From: Metarhizobium sp964253915
Lineage (GTDB): Bacteria > Pseudomonadota > Alphaproteobacteria > Rhizobiales > Rhizobiaceae
Direction: 5' to 3'
NCBI RefSeq assembly: GCF_964253915.1
Contig: NZ_CAXUSG020000023.1
Location: 1 to 44,337 of the forward strand
Length of the DNA: 44,337 nucleotides
In this document: positions 23,476-31,848 of the stretch, in pieces
Position numbering within the stretch: position 1 is the stretch's first letter
How the letters are laid out: each line of letters opens with the position of its first letter
Notes under the pieces: generated by a model
The model's database searches: none
The model's input: the letters and a program-made list of their open reading frames with translations, nothing else
What the model was told of the DNA's origin: nothing
Made by a program: the position numbers and the translations under genes

Positions 23476-25938
23476 ATGACCTTTGTTCCCAACACACGCA
23501 GCGAGATGAACCAGCGAATCCAGGAGATCGACTGGACGAAGACGCCCTTCGGCGCGGAAGCAGACTGGCCGCAGGAACTGCGCATGGTGCTGAGTCTGTG
23601 CCTCAACACCGCGCTTCCCACGGCCCTTTACTGGGGGGACGACCTTCGCCTTCTCTACAATGACGCCTGGGCGCCGATTGCCGGGGAAAAGCATCCATGG
23701 GCCCTGGGCCGTCCAGCCCGCGAGGTCTGGGCCGATATTTGGCATGTGATTGAGCCCCAACTCCTCGCCGTTCTGCAAACCGGTACGGGGTTTTCGGTCG
23801 CCGATCAGATGCTGCCCATGCAGCGCGGGGGCCGCATACAACAGACCCATTGGGATTACAGCTTCGCGCCGATCTTCGGACAGAACGGCAAGGTCCTCGG
23901 CATATTCAACCAGGGCAACGAGACAACAGCGCGCCTGTCGGCGGAACGGGCGCTGCGCGCCAGCGAGGAGCGACTGGAATATGCGCTGGGCGCATCGGAT
24001 ACGGTGGGCACCTGGGACTGGGATGTACCTAATGACCGGGTAATCGCCGATGCGCGCTTTGCCAAACTCTACGGCGTCCCGCGCGAAAAGGCCGGCGTTG
24101 GCGCACCGATCGCCGATTTCTTCAACGCCATTCATCCTGACGACCTTCCCCATGTCGAAAAGGCGATCGCGGCGACTTTGAAGGGCGGCCGTGTCTTCTC
24201 CCAGGAATACCGTCTCGTGCAGGCGGACGGTGCGCACAAATGGGTTATCGCCGAGGGACGGCCGATGCTAGCGCCTGACGGAACGCCCCTGCGCTTCCCC
24301 GGCATCAGCTTCGATATAACCGACCGAAAAAATGCGGAAGCCGCGCTCCGCGACAGCGAGGAGCGATTCCGGGCAATCACGAACTCCATCGACCAGATGA
24401 TCTGGTCTACGACTCCAGACGGATATCACGACTATTACAACCAGCGCTGGTACGATTTCACCGGCGTGCCTTTAGGCTCGACTGATGCCGAGGGCTGGGC
24501 CGGAATGTTCCACCCGGAGGATCAGAACCGCGCCTGGAGCGTCTGGCGGCATTGCCTGCAAACCGGAGAGCCCTATCACATCGAATATCGGCTCCGTCAT
24601 CGAAGCGGAAAGTACCGCTGGGTGCTTGGCCGCGCGCAGCCTGTGCGCAATGAGGACGGCGCAATCACCCGCTGGTTCGGTACCTGCACGGACATCCAGG
24701 ACATCATCGACGCGCGTGAGGTTCTCACCCGGTCGCGGGAAGAGCTTGAAAAGGAAGTGCAGGAGCGCACCGTCAAACTCTTGGAAGCCGAAGCACAGTT
24801 GCGACAGGCGCAAAAGATGGAGGCGGTCGGGCAACTTACCGGCGGCGTCGCGCACGACTTCAACAATATGCTTGCGGTCATTTTGGGCGCCATGAACCTC
24901 CTCGAAAGGCGCCTTGCGCGCGGCGAAACTGATCTCGCCCGTTATATCGACGCCGCCAAGGACGGTGCAAACCGGGCAGCCGCTCTCACCCAACGTCTGC
25001 TCGCCTTTTCCCGTCGTCAGCCACTCCAGCCCGAAATCATCGAACCGAACCGCATGGTCGCCGGCATGCGCGAGCTGCTGACAAGGGCGCTCGGCGAGCA
25101 GGTTCAGGTCGAGACCGTGCTGGCCGCGGGCCTATGGCGCATAAATGCCGATGTCAGCCAACTTGAGAACGCGGTCCTCAATCTTGCGGTCAACGGCCGA
25201 GATGCCATGCCGAACGGCGGCCGGCTCACCGTAGAAACGGCCAACACATTCGTCTCCGAGGACTATGCCCGAGAACACACGATGTCGCCCGGCCAATATG
25301 TGATGATTGCGGTCACCGACACCGGCACGGGAATGACCGGCGACACTCTCGCAAAGGCCTTCGATCCCTTCTTCACGACAAAGGAGGTCGGCAAGGGATC
25401 CGGGCTCGGGCTGAGCCAGGTTTTTGGCTTCGTGCGCCAGTCCGGCGGACACGTGAAGATCTATTCCGAACCAGGCCACGGAACCACCGTAAAACTGTAC
25501 CTACCCCGTCATTACGGCGAGACGGAAACCAGAGAGATATCGCCGCAGAATGCTGACCCTGCGCGCGGCGTCCGTGGCGAACTCGTATTGGTGGTGGAGG
25601 ATGACGAGCGGGTGCGCAATTTCTCCGTCGAGGCGCTGCGCGAACTCGGTTATACGGTGGCGGAAGCCGCTAGCGGCGCGGCAGCGCTCGCCCTGTTGGG
25701 AGAAGGCCTGAAGCCCGCGCTCCTTTTCACGGATGTCGTCATGCCTGAGATGACGGGCCGTGAACTCGCCACCTTGGCGTCGGAGAAACTGGGGGAACTG
25801 AAGGTCCTTTATACAACCGGCTACACCCGCAACGCCGTCGTTCACAACGGCATCCTGGACGCCGGAACCCATCTGCTTCAAAAGCCCTTCAGTCTGGAGC
25901 AGCTGGCCGAGAAGGTTCGGCGTGTAATCGATGGCTAA
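23476..25938 (+). CDS. Multi-PAS hybrid sensor histidine kinase with C-terminal receiver
   Basis: An 820-residue soluble hybrid kinase. Three PAS-type domains lie at about residues 25-155, 165-285 (EERLEYALGASDTVGTWDWD) and 292-415 (EERFRAITNSIDQMIWST). The kinase core follows: HisKA with His460 in LTGGVAHDFNNMLAVILG, N-box LNLAVNGRDAMPNGG, G-boxes DTGTGM and GKGSGLGLSQ. A receiver from about residue 695 has VVEDDERVRNF, Asp753 in LLFTDVVMPEM, Thr in YTTGYTR and Lys in LLQKPFS. The HDFNN form marks the HisKA class seen in many alphaproteobacterial hybrid kinases. No membrane span is visible, so the signal is intracellular, such as light, oxygen or redox. The stop overlaps the stop of the heme oxygenase gene. 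Confidence 0.92.
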   Translation: MTFVPNTRSEMNQRIQEIDWTKTPFGAEADWPQELRMVLSLCLNTALPTALYWGDDLRLLYNDAWAPIAGEKHPWALGRPAREVWADIWHVIEPQLLAVLQTGTGFSVADQMLPMQRGGRIQQTHWDYSFAPIFGQNGKVLGIFNQGNETTARLSAERALRASEERLEYALGASDTVGTWDWDVPNDRVIADARFAKLYGVPREKAGVGAPIADFFNAIHPDDLPHVEKAIAATLKGGRVFSQEYRLVQADGAHKWVIAEGRPMLAPDGTPLRFPGISFDITDRKNAEAALRDSEERFRAITNSIDQMIWSTTPDGYHDYYNQRWYDFTGVPLGSTDAEGWAGMFHPEDQNRAWSVWRHCLQTGEPYHIEYRLRHRSGKYRWVLGRAQPVRNEDGAITRWFGTCTDIQDIIDAREVLTRSREELEKEVQERTVKLLEAEAQLRQAQKMEAVGQLTGGVAHDFNNMLAVILGAMNLLERRLARGETDLARYIDAAKDGANRAAALTQRLLAFSRRQPLQPEIIEPNRMVAGMRELLTRALGEQVQVETVLAAGLWRINADVSQLENAVLNLAVNGRDAMPNGGRLTVETANTFVSEDYAREHTMSPGQYVMIAVTDTGTGMTGDTLAKAFDPFFTTKEVGKGSGLGLSQVFGFVRQSGGHVKIYSEPGHGTTVKLYLPRHYGETETREISPQNADPARGVRGELVLVVEDDERVRNFSVEALRELGYTVAEAASGAAALALLGEGLKPALLFTDVVMPEMTGRELATLASEKLGELKVLYTTGYTRNAVVHNGILDAGTHLLQKPFSLEQLAEKVRRVIDG

Positions 25939-26513
25939 TCGGCGCTCGCTTTGAAGTCAGGAGACGGTAGCCCGCCTGTCTCGACGCATCGCAAGGCGAG
26001 ATCGAAGACAGCATTCGCGGCCTGGGCGGCGCATTCGATGTCGAAGTCTTCAACACCGTCCAGTTGACGAAGAAAGGCCTGCCAGCACGACATGTCGCGC
26101 GTCATGACTGCCAAGTGCCGTGCGCCGAAACCATCGGTCATTCCAAGCGCGGCGGCTCGCGATCTTAGAACGCGCGCACCGAGAGTTGATCCCTCGAGAA
26201 CATAGATCGCACCCAACAAACCACTTTGATCGTCGAACAGCACATCCGACGTTTCGGTCGGTGTTACCCGGAGCCCCAGATCTTTCGCGTCCTGCGCGAT
26301 CGAATCGGACACGGCGGTCGGACGCCAGGACCAATCCCGTGGCCAGACAACATCGTTCAAGACCCGATCCATCGCGAAGCGAAATCTGCCGAGGAAGGTC
26401 ACATAGCGCCGATACGCCGCAAGGTTCTCAAATGCGCCGATCGCGGTGTCGAGCTTCTCATGGTTGGCTCGGGTTCGATCCCGAAGCGCAAACCGCCTTT
26501 CACTGTGTCCCAT
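25935..26513 (-). CDS. bphO: Heme oxygenase (BphO-like), biliverdin-forming
   Basis: A 192-residue protein resembling bacterial heme oxygenases of the BphO group. The proximal haem ligand is His18 in the RANHEKLD motif, and the distal-helix motif is LLGAIYVLEGSTLGARVL, with the Gly-rich stretch that lets the helix bend over haem. It would open haem to biliverdin, CO and iron. In phytochrome systems this supplies the chromophore, and a bacteriophytochrome gene lies 3.3 kb away. It is not in the phytochrome operon: it is on the minus strand 131 bp downstream of the FAD oxidoreductase, possibly read through from the ChrR-type promoter at 28025-28050. The last 4 bp overlap the hybrid kinase. Confidence 0.85.
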   Translation of the reverse strand: MGHSERRFALRDRTRANHEKLDTAIGAFENLAAYRRYVTFLGRFRFAMDRVLNDVVWPRDWSWRPTAVSDSIAQDAKDLGLRVTPTETSDVLFDDQSGLLGAIYVLEGSTLGARVLRSRAAALGMTDGFGARHLAVMTRDMSCWQAFLRQLDGVEDFDIECAAQAANAVFDLALRCVETGGLPSPDFKASAD

Positions 26514-26644
26514 GTGTTCCCATCACAGAAAGCGGATCGTCGCAGGACCTGCGCAAGGGAAGATCCTTTCACTCTGGGGACGTGGTATCAGACTGGTGGG
26601 CAGGAAGCATCGAGAATTGCAGAAGAACCTGAAGGCGCACGCAA

Positions 26645-27976
26645 TCAAGCGCCCTGCAGGGTTCTGAATATTCGATCGGATTCGCCCTCGACGGACCATG
26701 GCCGCATATTTCCTCCCAAGGTTTCGCCAACGGCCAGACCCGCCTGAATGGCATCCTCGTGGAAGCCGGAACCGAAATAGGATCCGCAGAACCACGTATT
26801 GGCCTCACCCTGAAGCGACCATAGTTGCTTTTGCGCGGCAAGCGTCGCGGCGTTGAAGAGAGGATGCTGGTAAAGTCCGCGCCAGATCACCTTGTCTTCG
26901 GCGGGTGCATGTAAGGGGCTAAGCGTCACAAAGCAGGGACGCAAATCGGAAATCCCCTGTAGCCGGTTCATCCAGTAAGTGACGCAGGGCTTGCGCACTG
27001 CCGTGCGGTCACGTCCGGATTGCGCGAGGTAGTTCCAGCTTGCCCAGACACGCCTGCGGCTTGGCATCAAGGTTTCATCGCGGTGGAGGACCGTCTCGTT
27101 ATCTCCGTAGGTGAACGTGCTCAAGAGTTCGGCTTCGCGTGGTGAGCGATCGGCAAGCATCCCCAGCGCCTGGTCGGCATGGGCGCTGATCACGACATGA
27201 TCGAACCATTCGGCCTCCGCGCCGCCCGCGGAAATCTCCACCGCACCGTTGACGCGTCGGATTGCCCTTACCGGCGTACCGGTCCGGATCCTGTCGCGGA
27301 ACGACGCTGTCAGCCGCTCGACATAGGCACGGCTGCCGCCATCGACCGTTCGCCAGATTGGCCTGCGCACGAATTTCAGCAAGCCGTGGTTCTCGCAGAA
27401 GCGCACGAAGGAAAGCGCCGGATAATTCCCGATCTCAAGTGCCGGTGTCGACCAGATCGCGGCCGCCATTGGATAGAGGTGGTCTTCGCGAAACGCCCGT
27501 CCGAAGCCGGCGCTATCGAGATAGTCGTTGAGGCTAGCGGAAGGATCGAGATCACGCACGCCGTCTGGCGCCTGACGGTAGAAACGCACGAGGTCTCGCA
27601 GCATCGACCAGAAGCGCGGGCTGGCAAGGTTGCTGCGCTGGGCGAAAAGACCGGCGAGATTCGTACCGGCATATTCCAGCTTCCCACCGTCCATCGAGAC
27701 GGCGAAGGACATTTCCGACGCCTTGGTCGGGACGTCGAGATGCGTAAACAGCGCAGTGAGGTTAGGATAGCTCACTTCGTTATAGACGATGAAGCCAGTG
27801 TCGACCGGAACACCGCCCGCATACACTGTGTGCGAATGGCCGCCAACGCGATCGTCCGCCTCGAAAACGGTGACCTCGTGGCGCTTCGAAAGCAACCATG
27901 CCGCTGAAAGGCCGGCGATGCCCGTGCCGACAACCGCGATTTTGAGTGGCCGATCCGATTGAGGAAAATGGCGCAT
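26645..27976 (-). CDS. FAD-dependent amine-oxidase-like oxidoreductase
   Basis: A protein of 443 residues. The N-terminal dinucleotide-binding motif is VVGTGIAGLSAAWLLSKRHE, followed by VFEADDRVGGHSHTV, as in amine oxidases/phytoene-desaturase-like flavoproteins. The C-terminal FAD-contact part reads WFCGSYFGSGFHEDAIQAGL. This family is regularly found with DUF1365 and cyclopropane-fatty-acid-synthase-like genes and is thought to act on membrane lipid chains; the exact reaction is not known here. The frame stays open to 28192, but I used ATG 27976 because AAAGGA lies 5 nt upstream, because the nucleotide-binding motif is near it, and because the ChrR-type promoter at 28025-28050 would start transcripts near 28018. 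It is divergent from the sigma factor gene. Confidence 0.87.
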   Translation of the reverse strand: MRHFPQSDRPLKIAVVGTGIAGLSAAWLLSKRHEVTVFEADDRVGGHSHTVYAGGVPVDTGFIVYNEVSYPNLTALFTHLDVPTKASEMSFAVSMDGGKLEYAGTNLAGLFAQRSNLASPRFWSMLRDLVRFYRQAPDGVRDLDPSASLNDYLDSAGFGRAFREDHLYPMAAAIWSTPALEIGNYPALSFVRFCENHGLLKFVRRPIWRTVDGGSRAYVERLTASFRDRIRTGTPVRAIRRVNGAVEISAGGAEAEWFDHVVISAHADQALGMLADRSPREAELLSTFTYGDNETVLHRDETLMPSRRRVWASWNYLAQSGRDRTAVRKPCVTYWMNRLQGISDLRPCFVTLSPLHAPAEDKVIWRGLYQHPLFNAATLAAQKQLWSLQGEANTWFCGSYFGSGFHEDAIQAGLAVGETLGGNMRPWSVEGESDRIFRTLQGA

Positions 27977-28024
27977 GACGATCCTTTTGCGGCTTTCGAA
28001 CTTTGGACAACTATCTGTATCCTT

Positions 28025-28050
28025 TACGGGCGGACACTTTTGACGGATCA
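28025..28050 (-). promoter_or_regulatory. ECF11/ChrR-type promoter for the FAD oxidoreductase
   Basis: On the minus strand TGATCC (28050-28045) and CGTA (28028-28025) are separated by 16 nt. The same spacing and hexamers occur at three other places in the island. The TGATCC -35 is the hallmark of RpoE-ChrR regulated promoters in Rhodobacter and relatives. The predicted leader is about 42 nt. Confidence 0.75.
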
Positions 28051-28075
28051 CTGCGAAGGACGATATCGCGTAGTG

Positions 28076-28101
28076 TGATCCGCTTCGGAGAGCACCGCGT
28101 A
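28076..28101 (+). promoter_or_regulatory. ECF11/ChrR-type autoregulatory promoter for the sigma factor operon
   Basis: TGATCC at 28076-28081 and CGTA at 28098-28101 are separated by 16 nt, back to back with the promoter of the FAD oxidoreductase. Self-control is usual for these sigma factors. The predicted transcript start (about 28108) lies almost on the sigma factor's first ATG at 28111. Confidence 0.75.
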
Positions 28102-28110
28102 TAAGGATGC

Positions 28111-28749
28111 ATGAATGAAGCTTCGAACCCCGTTGAGAGTAATCACAAACCCGGTCTCCAGACCGGCCGGCGCCTTGCTGTGGTGAGTTCAAGGGACAAA
28201 CAACAGACGCCTTCCCCCGATGCGCTTGTCGAAATGATGCGACAGGTTGCGCAGGATCGAGACCGTCAGGCTTTTGCCCTCCTCTTCCGCTATTTCGGAC
28301 CGAAGCTGAAGACCTTCTTCCTTCGCTGGACGTTGTCCTCCGTCGCGGCGGATGATCTCGTGCAGGAAACGATGCTGACCGTTTGGCGCAAGGCCTCGTA
28401 TTTCGATGCGGAACGCGCGGGCGTGGCGACCTGGATCTTCACAGTCGCGCGCAACATTCGCATCGACCATCTGCGACGGCAGAAAGACCCGTCGGCTCTG
28501 CCGCCGGATGCTGAGACGGCGATGGATACGGTTGAGGATGGAATGCTCGACGCCGAGCGGGACGCTGCGGTGCGCAACGCGCTGACCGCGCTCTCACCCG
28601 AGCAACAGACGATCATCCGCCTCGCGTATTTCAGCGAGAGATCGCAGACCGAAATCGCCGATGAATTGGGTATTCCGCTCGGCACCGTGAAATCTAGAAC
28701 ACGCCTGGCCATGAACCGGCTTCGCGGGCTGCTGGAAGACAAATCATGA
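28111..28749 (+). CDS. rpoE: ECF sigma factor of the RpoE-ChrR (ECF11) type
   Basis: A 212-residue ECF sigma factor. Region 2 spans FALLFRYFGPKLKTFFLRW, then DDLVQETMLTVWRKA and ATWIFTVARNIRIDHLRR; region 4 spans LTALSPEQQTIIRLAYF, SQTEIADELGIPLGTVKSR and RLAMNRLRGLL. The adjacent zinc anti-sigma gene overlaps by 4 bp and has the ChrR layout, so this sigma factor is expected to drive the singlet-oxygen and peroxide stress response. The N-terminus is about 30 residues longer than that of Rhodobacter RpoE, and the ATG 28111 lies almost at the predicted transcript start, so either translation is leaderless or the true start is inside, for example near residue 42. AAGGA precedes 28111. Confidence 0.93.
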   Translation: MNEASNPVESNHKPGLQTGRRLAVVSSRDKQQTPSPDALVEMMRQVAQDRDRQAFALLFRYFGPKLKTFFLRWTLSSVAADDLVQETMLTVWRKASYFDAERAGVATWIFTVARNIRIDHLRRQKDPSALPPDAETAMDTVEDGMLDAERDAAVRNALTALSPEQQTIIRLAYFSERSQTEIADELGIPLGTVKSRTRLAMNRLRGLLEDKS

Positions 28750-29399
28750 CCACCACACATCACGCAACCGACGAGACCCTGATGCGCTACGCCGCCGGCA
28801 CGCTTGCCCCCGCGCCCGCCATCGTCGTCAGGGCGCATCTGGCAAGCTGCCCGGCCTGTCGCGCCCGCGTCGGCGAATATGAAGCGCTGGGGGGCGCGCT
28901 TCTGGAAGAAACGGAAGCGACGCAAATGTCGGCAACCGCATTGAGCGACGTGCTTGCCATGCTGGACGATGAGGACGCCGCCGCCCACTTCACACCGCCG
29001 CCGCGGGCGCCGGTGGAGATTGAAGGCATTCGCCTGCCGGACGCTTTGCGCGGCTGCGATATCGGACGCTGGCGCTGGATCGGGCCCGGTATGAAGATGA
29101 GCCGGGTCGGCGTGCCTCAGGATCCGGATGCCAATCTCATCCTGCTCAAGGTCGGCCCGGGCCGCGCCCTTCCAGACCACGGACATGTCGGCACCGAGTT
29201 CACCTATATCGTATCGGGTTCATACACCGATCGTTTCGGAACATTCGGTCCAGGTGATCTCGCGGAAATGGACGAAGACGTTGATCACCAACCGGTCGTC
29301 GACAATGGCGATGATTGTATTTGCCTTGCCGCTATGGAGGGTAAAATGCGCTTCAACAATCTCATCGGCCGCATGCTGCAGCCGATCTTCGGGATTTGA
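28746..29399 (+). CDS. chrR: ChrR-type zinc anti-sigma factor
   Basis: A 217-residue protein with the two-part ChrR structure. The anti-sigma domain binds zinc through His6, His31, Cys35 and Cys38 (HLASCPAC), the same positions as described for Rhodobacter sphaeroides ChrR. The C-terminal cupin has the metal-type ligands His145, His147, Glu151 (DHGHVGTEF) and His181 (DVDHQP). It should hold the sigma factor inactive until singlet oxygen or related oxidants trigger its release and proteolysis. It overlaps the sigma gene by 4 bp and is 3 bp from the DUF1295 gene, so the whole set is likely one operon. Confidence 0.94.
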   Translation: MTTTHHATDETLMRYAAGTLAPAPAIVVRAHLASCPACRARVGEYEALGGALLEETEATQMSATALSDVLAMLDDEDAAAHFTPPPRAPVEIEGIRLPDALRGCDIGRWRWIGPGMKMSRVGVPQDPDANLILLKVGPGRALPDHGHVGTEFTYIVSGSYTDRFGTFGPGDLAEMDEDVDHQPVVDNGDDCICLAAMEGKMRFNNLIGRMLQPIFGI

Positions 29400-29402
29400 A
29401 CC

Positions 29403-30218
29403 ATGCCGGCGGTGGCGCTCTTCCTTCTTCTGGCCGCTGCTATCTCGCTGGGCATGGCAGCTGTTTGGCTCGCGGTCGTGAAGGGGGCGGGATCCGGCTG
29501 GGTCGATACCGTCTGGTCCTTTCTCGTGGGCGGGGCGGGTGTGGCTGCCGCGCTTTTTCCGGTTTCGGACTGGCAGAGCGATGGGCAGCGACGGCTTCTC
29601 ATGGCAGCGGTGGCCGCGCTCTGGTCTTGTCGTCTTGGCCTGCATATCCTGCGGCGCACGCTGAGGGGGGGCGAGGATCCTCGCTACGCGAAACTTCAGG
29701 AGGAATGGGGCGAGCGCTGGCGCGGGCGTCTCTTCCTGTTTCTGCAGATCCAGGCCGCCGCCGCGCTTCTCCTCACCACCACGATCTTCACCGCAGCACG
29801 AAACCCGGCCATAGGCTGGCAGTGGAGCGATATTGCCGGCATCGCGATCATCGTCATCACCGTCGTCGGGGAAGGCATTGCCGATGCGCAGCTGGCACGG
29901 TTTCGCAGCGACGACACCAATAGGGGCAAGGTCTGCGATGTCGGTCTATGGGGCCTGTCGCGCCATCCCAACTATTTCTTCCAGTGGCTCGGATGGGTTG
30001 GTTATGCAGTCGTGGCTATCGGCCCTGCCGGCGATTGGGGCTGGGGCTGGCTGGCGCTTGCAGGCCCTGCCCTGATGTACTGGCTGCTGGTGCACGTTTC
30101 AGGGATTCCGCCGCTTGAGGCGCACATGATGCGTTCACGCGGCACTGCCTTCACCGCCTATGCCAGGCGCGTCAACGCCTTCTGGCCGGGCGCGCAAAAA
30201 CGGGAGCAGACGACATGA
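29403..30218 (+). CDS. DUF1295 membrane protein (steroid 5-alpha-reductase/ICMT-like fold)
   Basis: A 271-residue membrane protein with about six spans. The C-terminal signature GLWGLSRHPNYFFQWLGWVGYA and later EAHMMRSRGTAFTAYARRVN are the DUF1295 hallmarks, and the RHPNY motif is shared with NADPH-binding membrane reductases and methyltransferases of this fold. A reductase acting on a lipid or isoprenoid double bond is plausible, but its substrate is unknown. It lies 3 bp after chrR and overlaps the methyltransferase gene by 4 bp, so it is translated as part of the sigma factor operon. DUF1295 genes are common companions of cyclopropane-synthase-like genes. Confidence 0.9.
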   Translation: MPAVALFLLLAAAISLGMAAVWLAVVKGAGSGWVDTVWSFLVGGAGVAAALFPVSDWQSDGQRRLLMAAVAALWSCRLGLHILRRTLRGGEDPRYAKLQEEWGERWRGRLFLFLQIQAAAALLLTTTIFTAARNPAIGWQWSDIAGIAIIVITVVGEGIADAQLARFRSDDTNRGKVCDVGLWGLSRHPNYFFQWLGWVGYAVVAIGPAGDWGWGWLALAGPALMYWLLVHVSGIPPLEAHMMRSRGTAFTAYARRVNAFWPGAQKREQTT

Positions 30219-31252
30219 ACCTTGCCAAGACCGCCATCACCGCCGCCGAGCGGCTGCCGTTACCCGATCATGCCCTGCGGTTCGGCATCAGCCGGCTCGT
30301 TGGCCGCACGCGCCGCCTGCTGGCGGAGGGGACCGGTCCGACCGACCAGGACTTTGCGCGTTCCATGAGCGAATGGCCCATCGCCGTGCACACGGATGAC
30401 GCCAATGCCCAGCACTATGAGCTTCCCGCGGCATTCTTCTCGCTGGTGCTCGGCCCGCGCCGTAAATATTCATCCTGCCTCTATGCCTCGCCCGCCACGA
30501 CACCCGCAGAGGCGGAAATCGCGGCTCTGGAGGAGACGTGCCTTCACGCGGACCTCGCAGACGGGCAGGATATTCTCGAGCTCGGCTGCGGATGGGGTTC
30601 CCTCTCGCTGTTCATGGCAGAGCGCTTTCCGTCCGGTCGCATCGTCTCCGTTTCGAATTCATCCTCGCAGCGGACCTATATCGAGGCGGAAGCCAAACGC
30701 CGCGGCCTTCGCAATCTGACCGTGATCACCGCGGACATGAACACATTCTCACCGGACGGCACCTTCGACCGCATCGTGTCGGTGGAAATGTTCGAGCACA
30801 TGTCCAACTGGCATTGCCTGCTCCAGCGTGCACGCAGCTGGATCCGTGACGATGGGCGGCTTTTCCTGCACGTCTTCTCGCATCGCAAGACTGCCTATCG
30901 CTTTGACCATGCCGACAAGGCGGACTGGATTGCGCAGTATTTCTTTACCGGCGGCGTCATGCCCAGCCATGGACTGGTTCGCGCGTTTGACGACAGTTTC
31001 ACCGTCGAGCGGGACTGGCGTTGGAACGGCAAGCATTACGAGCGCACCGCGCAGGACTGGCTCGACAATTTCGACCGAAACCGCGACGCGGTCCGCACCA
31101 TCTTCGAGGCGACCTACGGCAAGGACGCATCCGTCTGGATGCGGCGCTGGCGAATGTTTTTCCTCGCCACGGCCGGGCTCTTCGGCCATGCCGATGGAGA
31201 AGAATGGGGCGTGAGCCACTATCGCCTAAGCCCCGCCGGCGCAGGCCGGTGA
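30215..31252 (+). CDS. Cyclopropane-fatty-acid-synthase-like SAM methyltransferase
   Basis: A 345-residue soluble methyltransferase. The SAM motif I is DILELGCGWGSLSLFMAE, followed by SVSNSSSQRTYIEAEAKRRG, DRIVSVEMFEHMSNW and LFLHVFSHR; a C-terminal helical part (WMRRWRMFFLATAGLF) completes the fold. It has the lipid-methylating layout of the CFA synthase superfamily, but the standard CFA active-site sequence differs (EMFEHMSNW in place of EMFEAVGE), which places it with the CFA-like methyltransferases rather than with Cfa itself. In Rhodobacter, enzymes of this type under RpoE-ChrR control methylate unsaturated acyl chains on the way to furan fatty acids; a similar role here is an inference. 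It is coupled to neighbours by 4-bp overlaps on both sides. Confidence 0.9.
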   Translation: MNLAKTAITAAERLPLPDHALRFGISRLVGRTRRLLAEGTGPTDQDFARSMSEWPIAVHTDDANAQHYELPAAFFSLVLGPRRKYSSCLYASPATTPAEAEIAALEETCLHADLADGQDILELGCGWGSLSLFMAERFPSGRIVSVSNSSSQRTYIEAEAKRRGLRNLTVITADMNTFSPDGTFDRIVSVEMFEHMSNWHCLLQRARSWIRDDGRLFLHVFSHRKTAYRFDHADKADWIAQYFFTGGVMPSHGLVRAFDDSFTVERDWRWNGKHYERTAQDWLDNFDRNRDAVRTIFEATYGKDASVWMRRWRMFFLATAGLFGHADGEEWGVSHYRLSPAGAGR

Positions 31253-31848
31253 TCTTCTTTCTGAAACGCCTCACCGCGATGGTGCGGGCCTATGCGCACC
31301 ATCCCGACCCGCGTGTCGCTGCGGCGAACATGACTTCCTTGCTGGTCGCGTCGAACCAGCCCTTTTACCCGCTCTATCTCTTCTGGCTGGTGAGTGCCGA
31401 CGTCACCGCCGCCTGGTTCACATTCCTTTCGACACCGTTCTTTCTCGCCGTACCGGCCGTGGCGCGACGGAATAGCGTGGCAGGGCGGGCTCTACTTCCG
31501 CTGGCGGGGATCGGCAATACCATGCTTTCGGCATGGCTCTTTGGCACGGCGTCTGCGGTCGAAATCTTCCTCGTTCCGTGTGGCGTCATCGCATTGTTGG
31601 TGTTTCGTCCGCGGGAGCGCGTCATCGGGCTGGCGCTTGCAGCGCTCGCCTTCGGCATTTTCCTTCTGTTGCATGAAGCCTACGGCCAGCCGCTCGCGCG
31701 GTACGACGCAGTCCAATATGCCGCTCTGGCGCGGCTCAACCTCCTGAGCGCCGGCATGCTCACCGCCTTCGTCGCGATCCTGTTCTCAGGCATTCTGGCT
31801 CAGACGGAACGGTCAGCCGATGCGGCTCGCCACGAGAAAACCGGCTGA
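31249..31848 (+). CDS. Multi-span membrane protein of the ChrR operon
   Basis: A 199-residue membrane protein with about six hydrophobic spans (for example TSLLVASNQPFYPLYLFWLV, FFLAVPAVARR, VEIFLVPCGVIALLVF and LLSAGMLTAFVAILFSGI). I do not recognise a named family; it recurs beside such methyltransferase genes. The start is GTG 31249, overlapping the stop of the methyltransferase by 4 bp, and this fixes the reading frame even though the frame stays open further upstream. Function unknown, with membrane lipid stress as the likely context. The 3' end overlaps the convergent DUF2177 gene by 36 bp. Confidence 0.75.
   Translation: MIFFLKRLTAMVRAYAHHPDPRVAAANMTSLLVASNQPFYPLYLFWLVSADVTAAWFTFLSTPFFLAVPAVARRNSVAGRALLPLAGIGNTMLSAWLFGTASAVEIFLVPCGVIALLVFRPRERVIGLALAALAFGIFLLLHEAYGQPLARYDAVQYAALARLNLLSAGMLTAFVAILFSGILAQTERSADAARHEKTG

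Noticed and set aside
27179..27907. 242-codon plus-strand frame inside the FAD oxidoreductase gene
   Set aside because: Shadow of a well-supported gene; no start signal.
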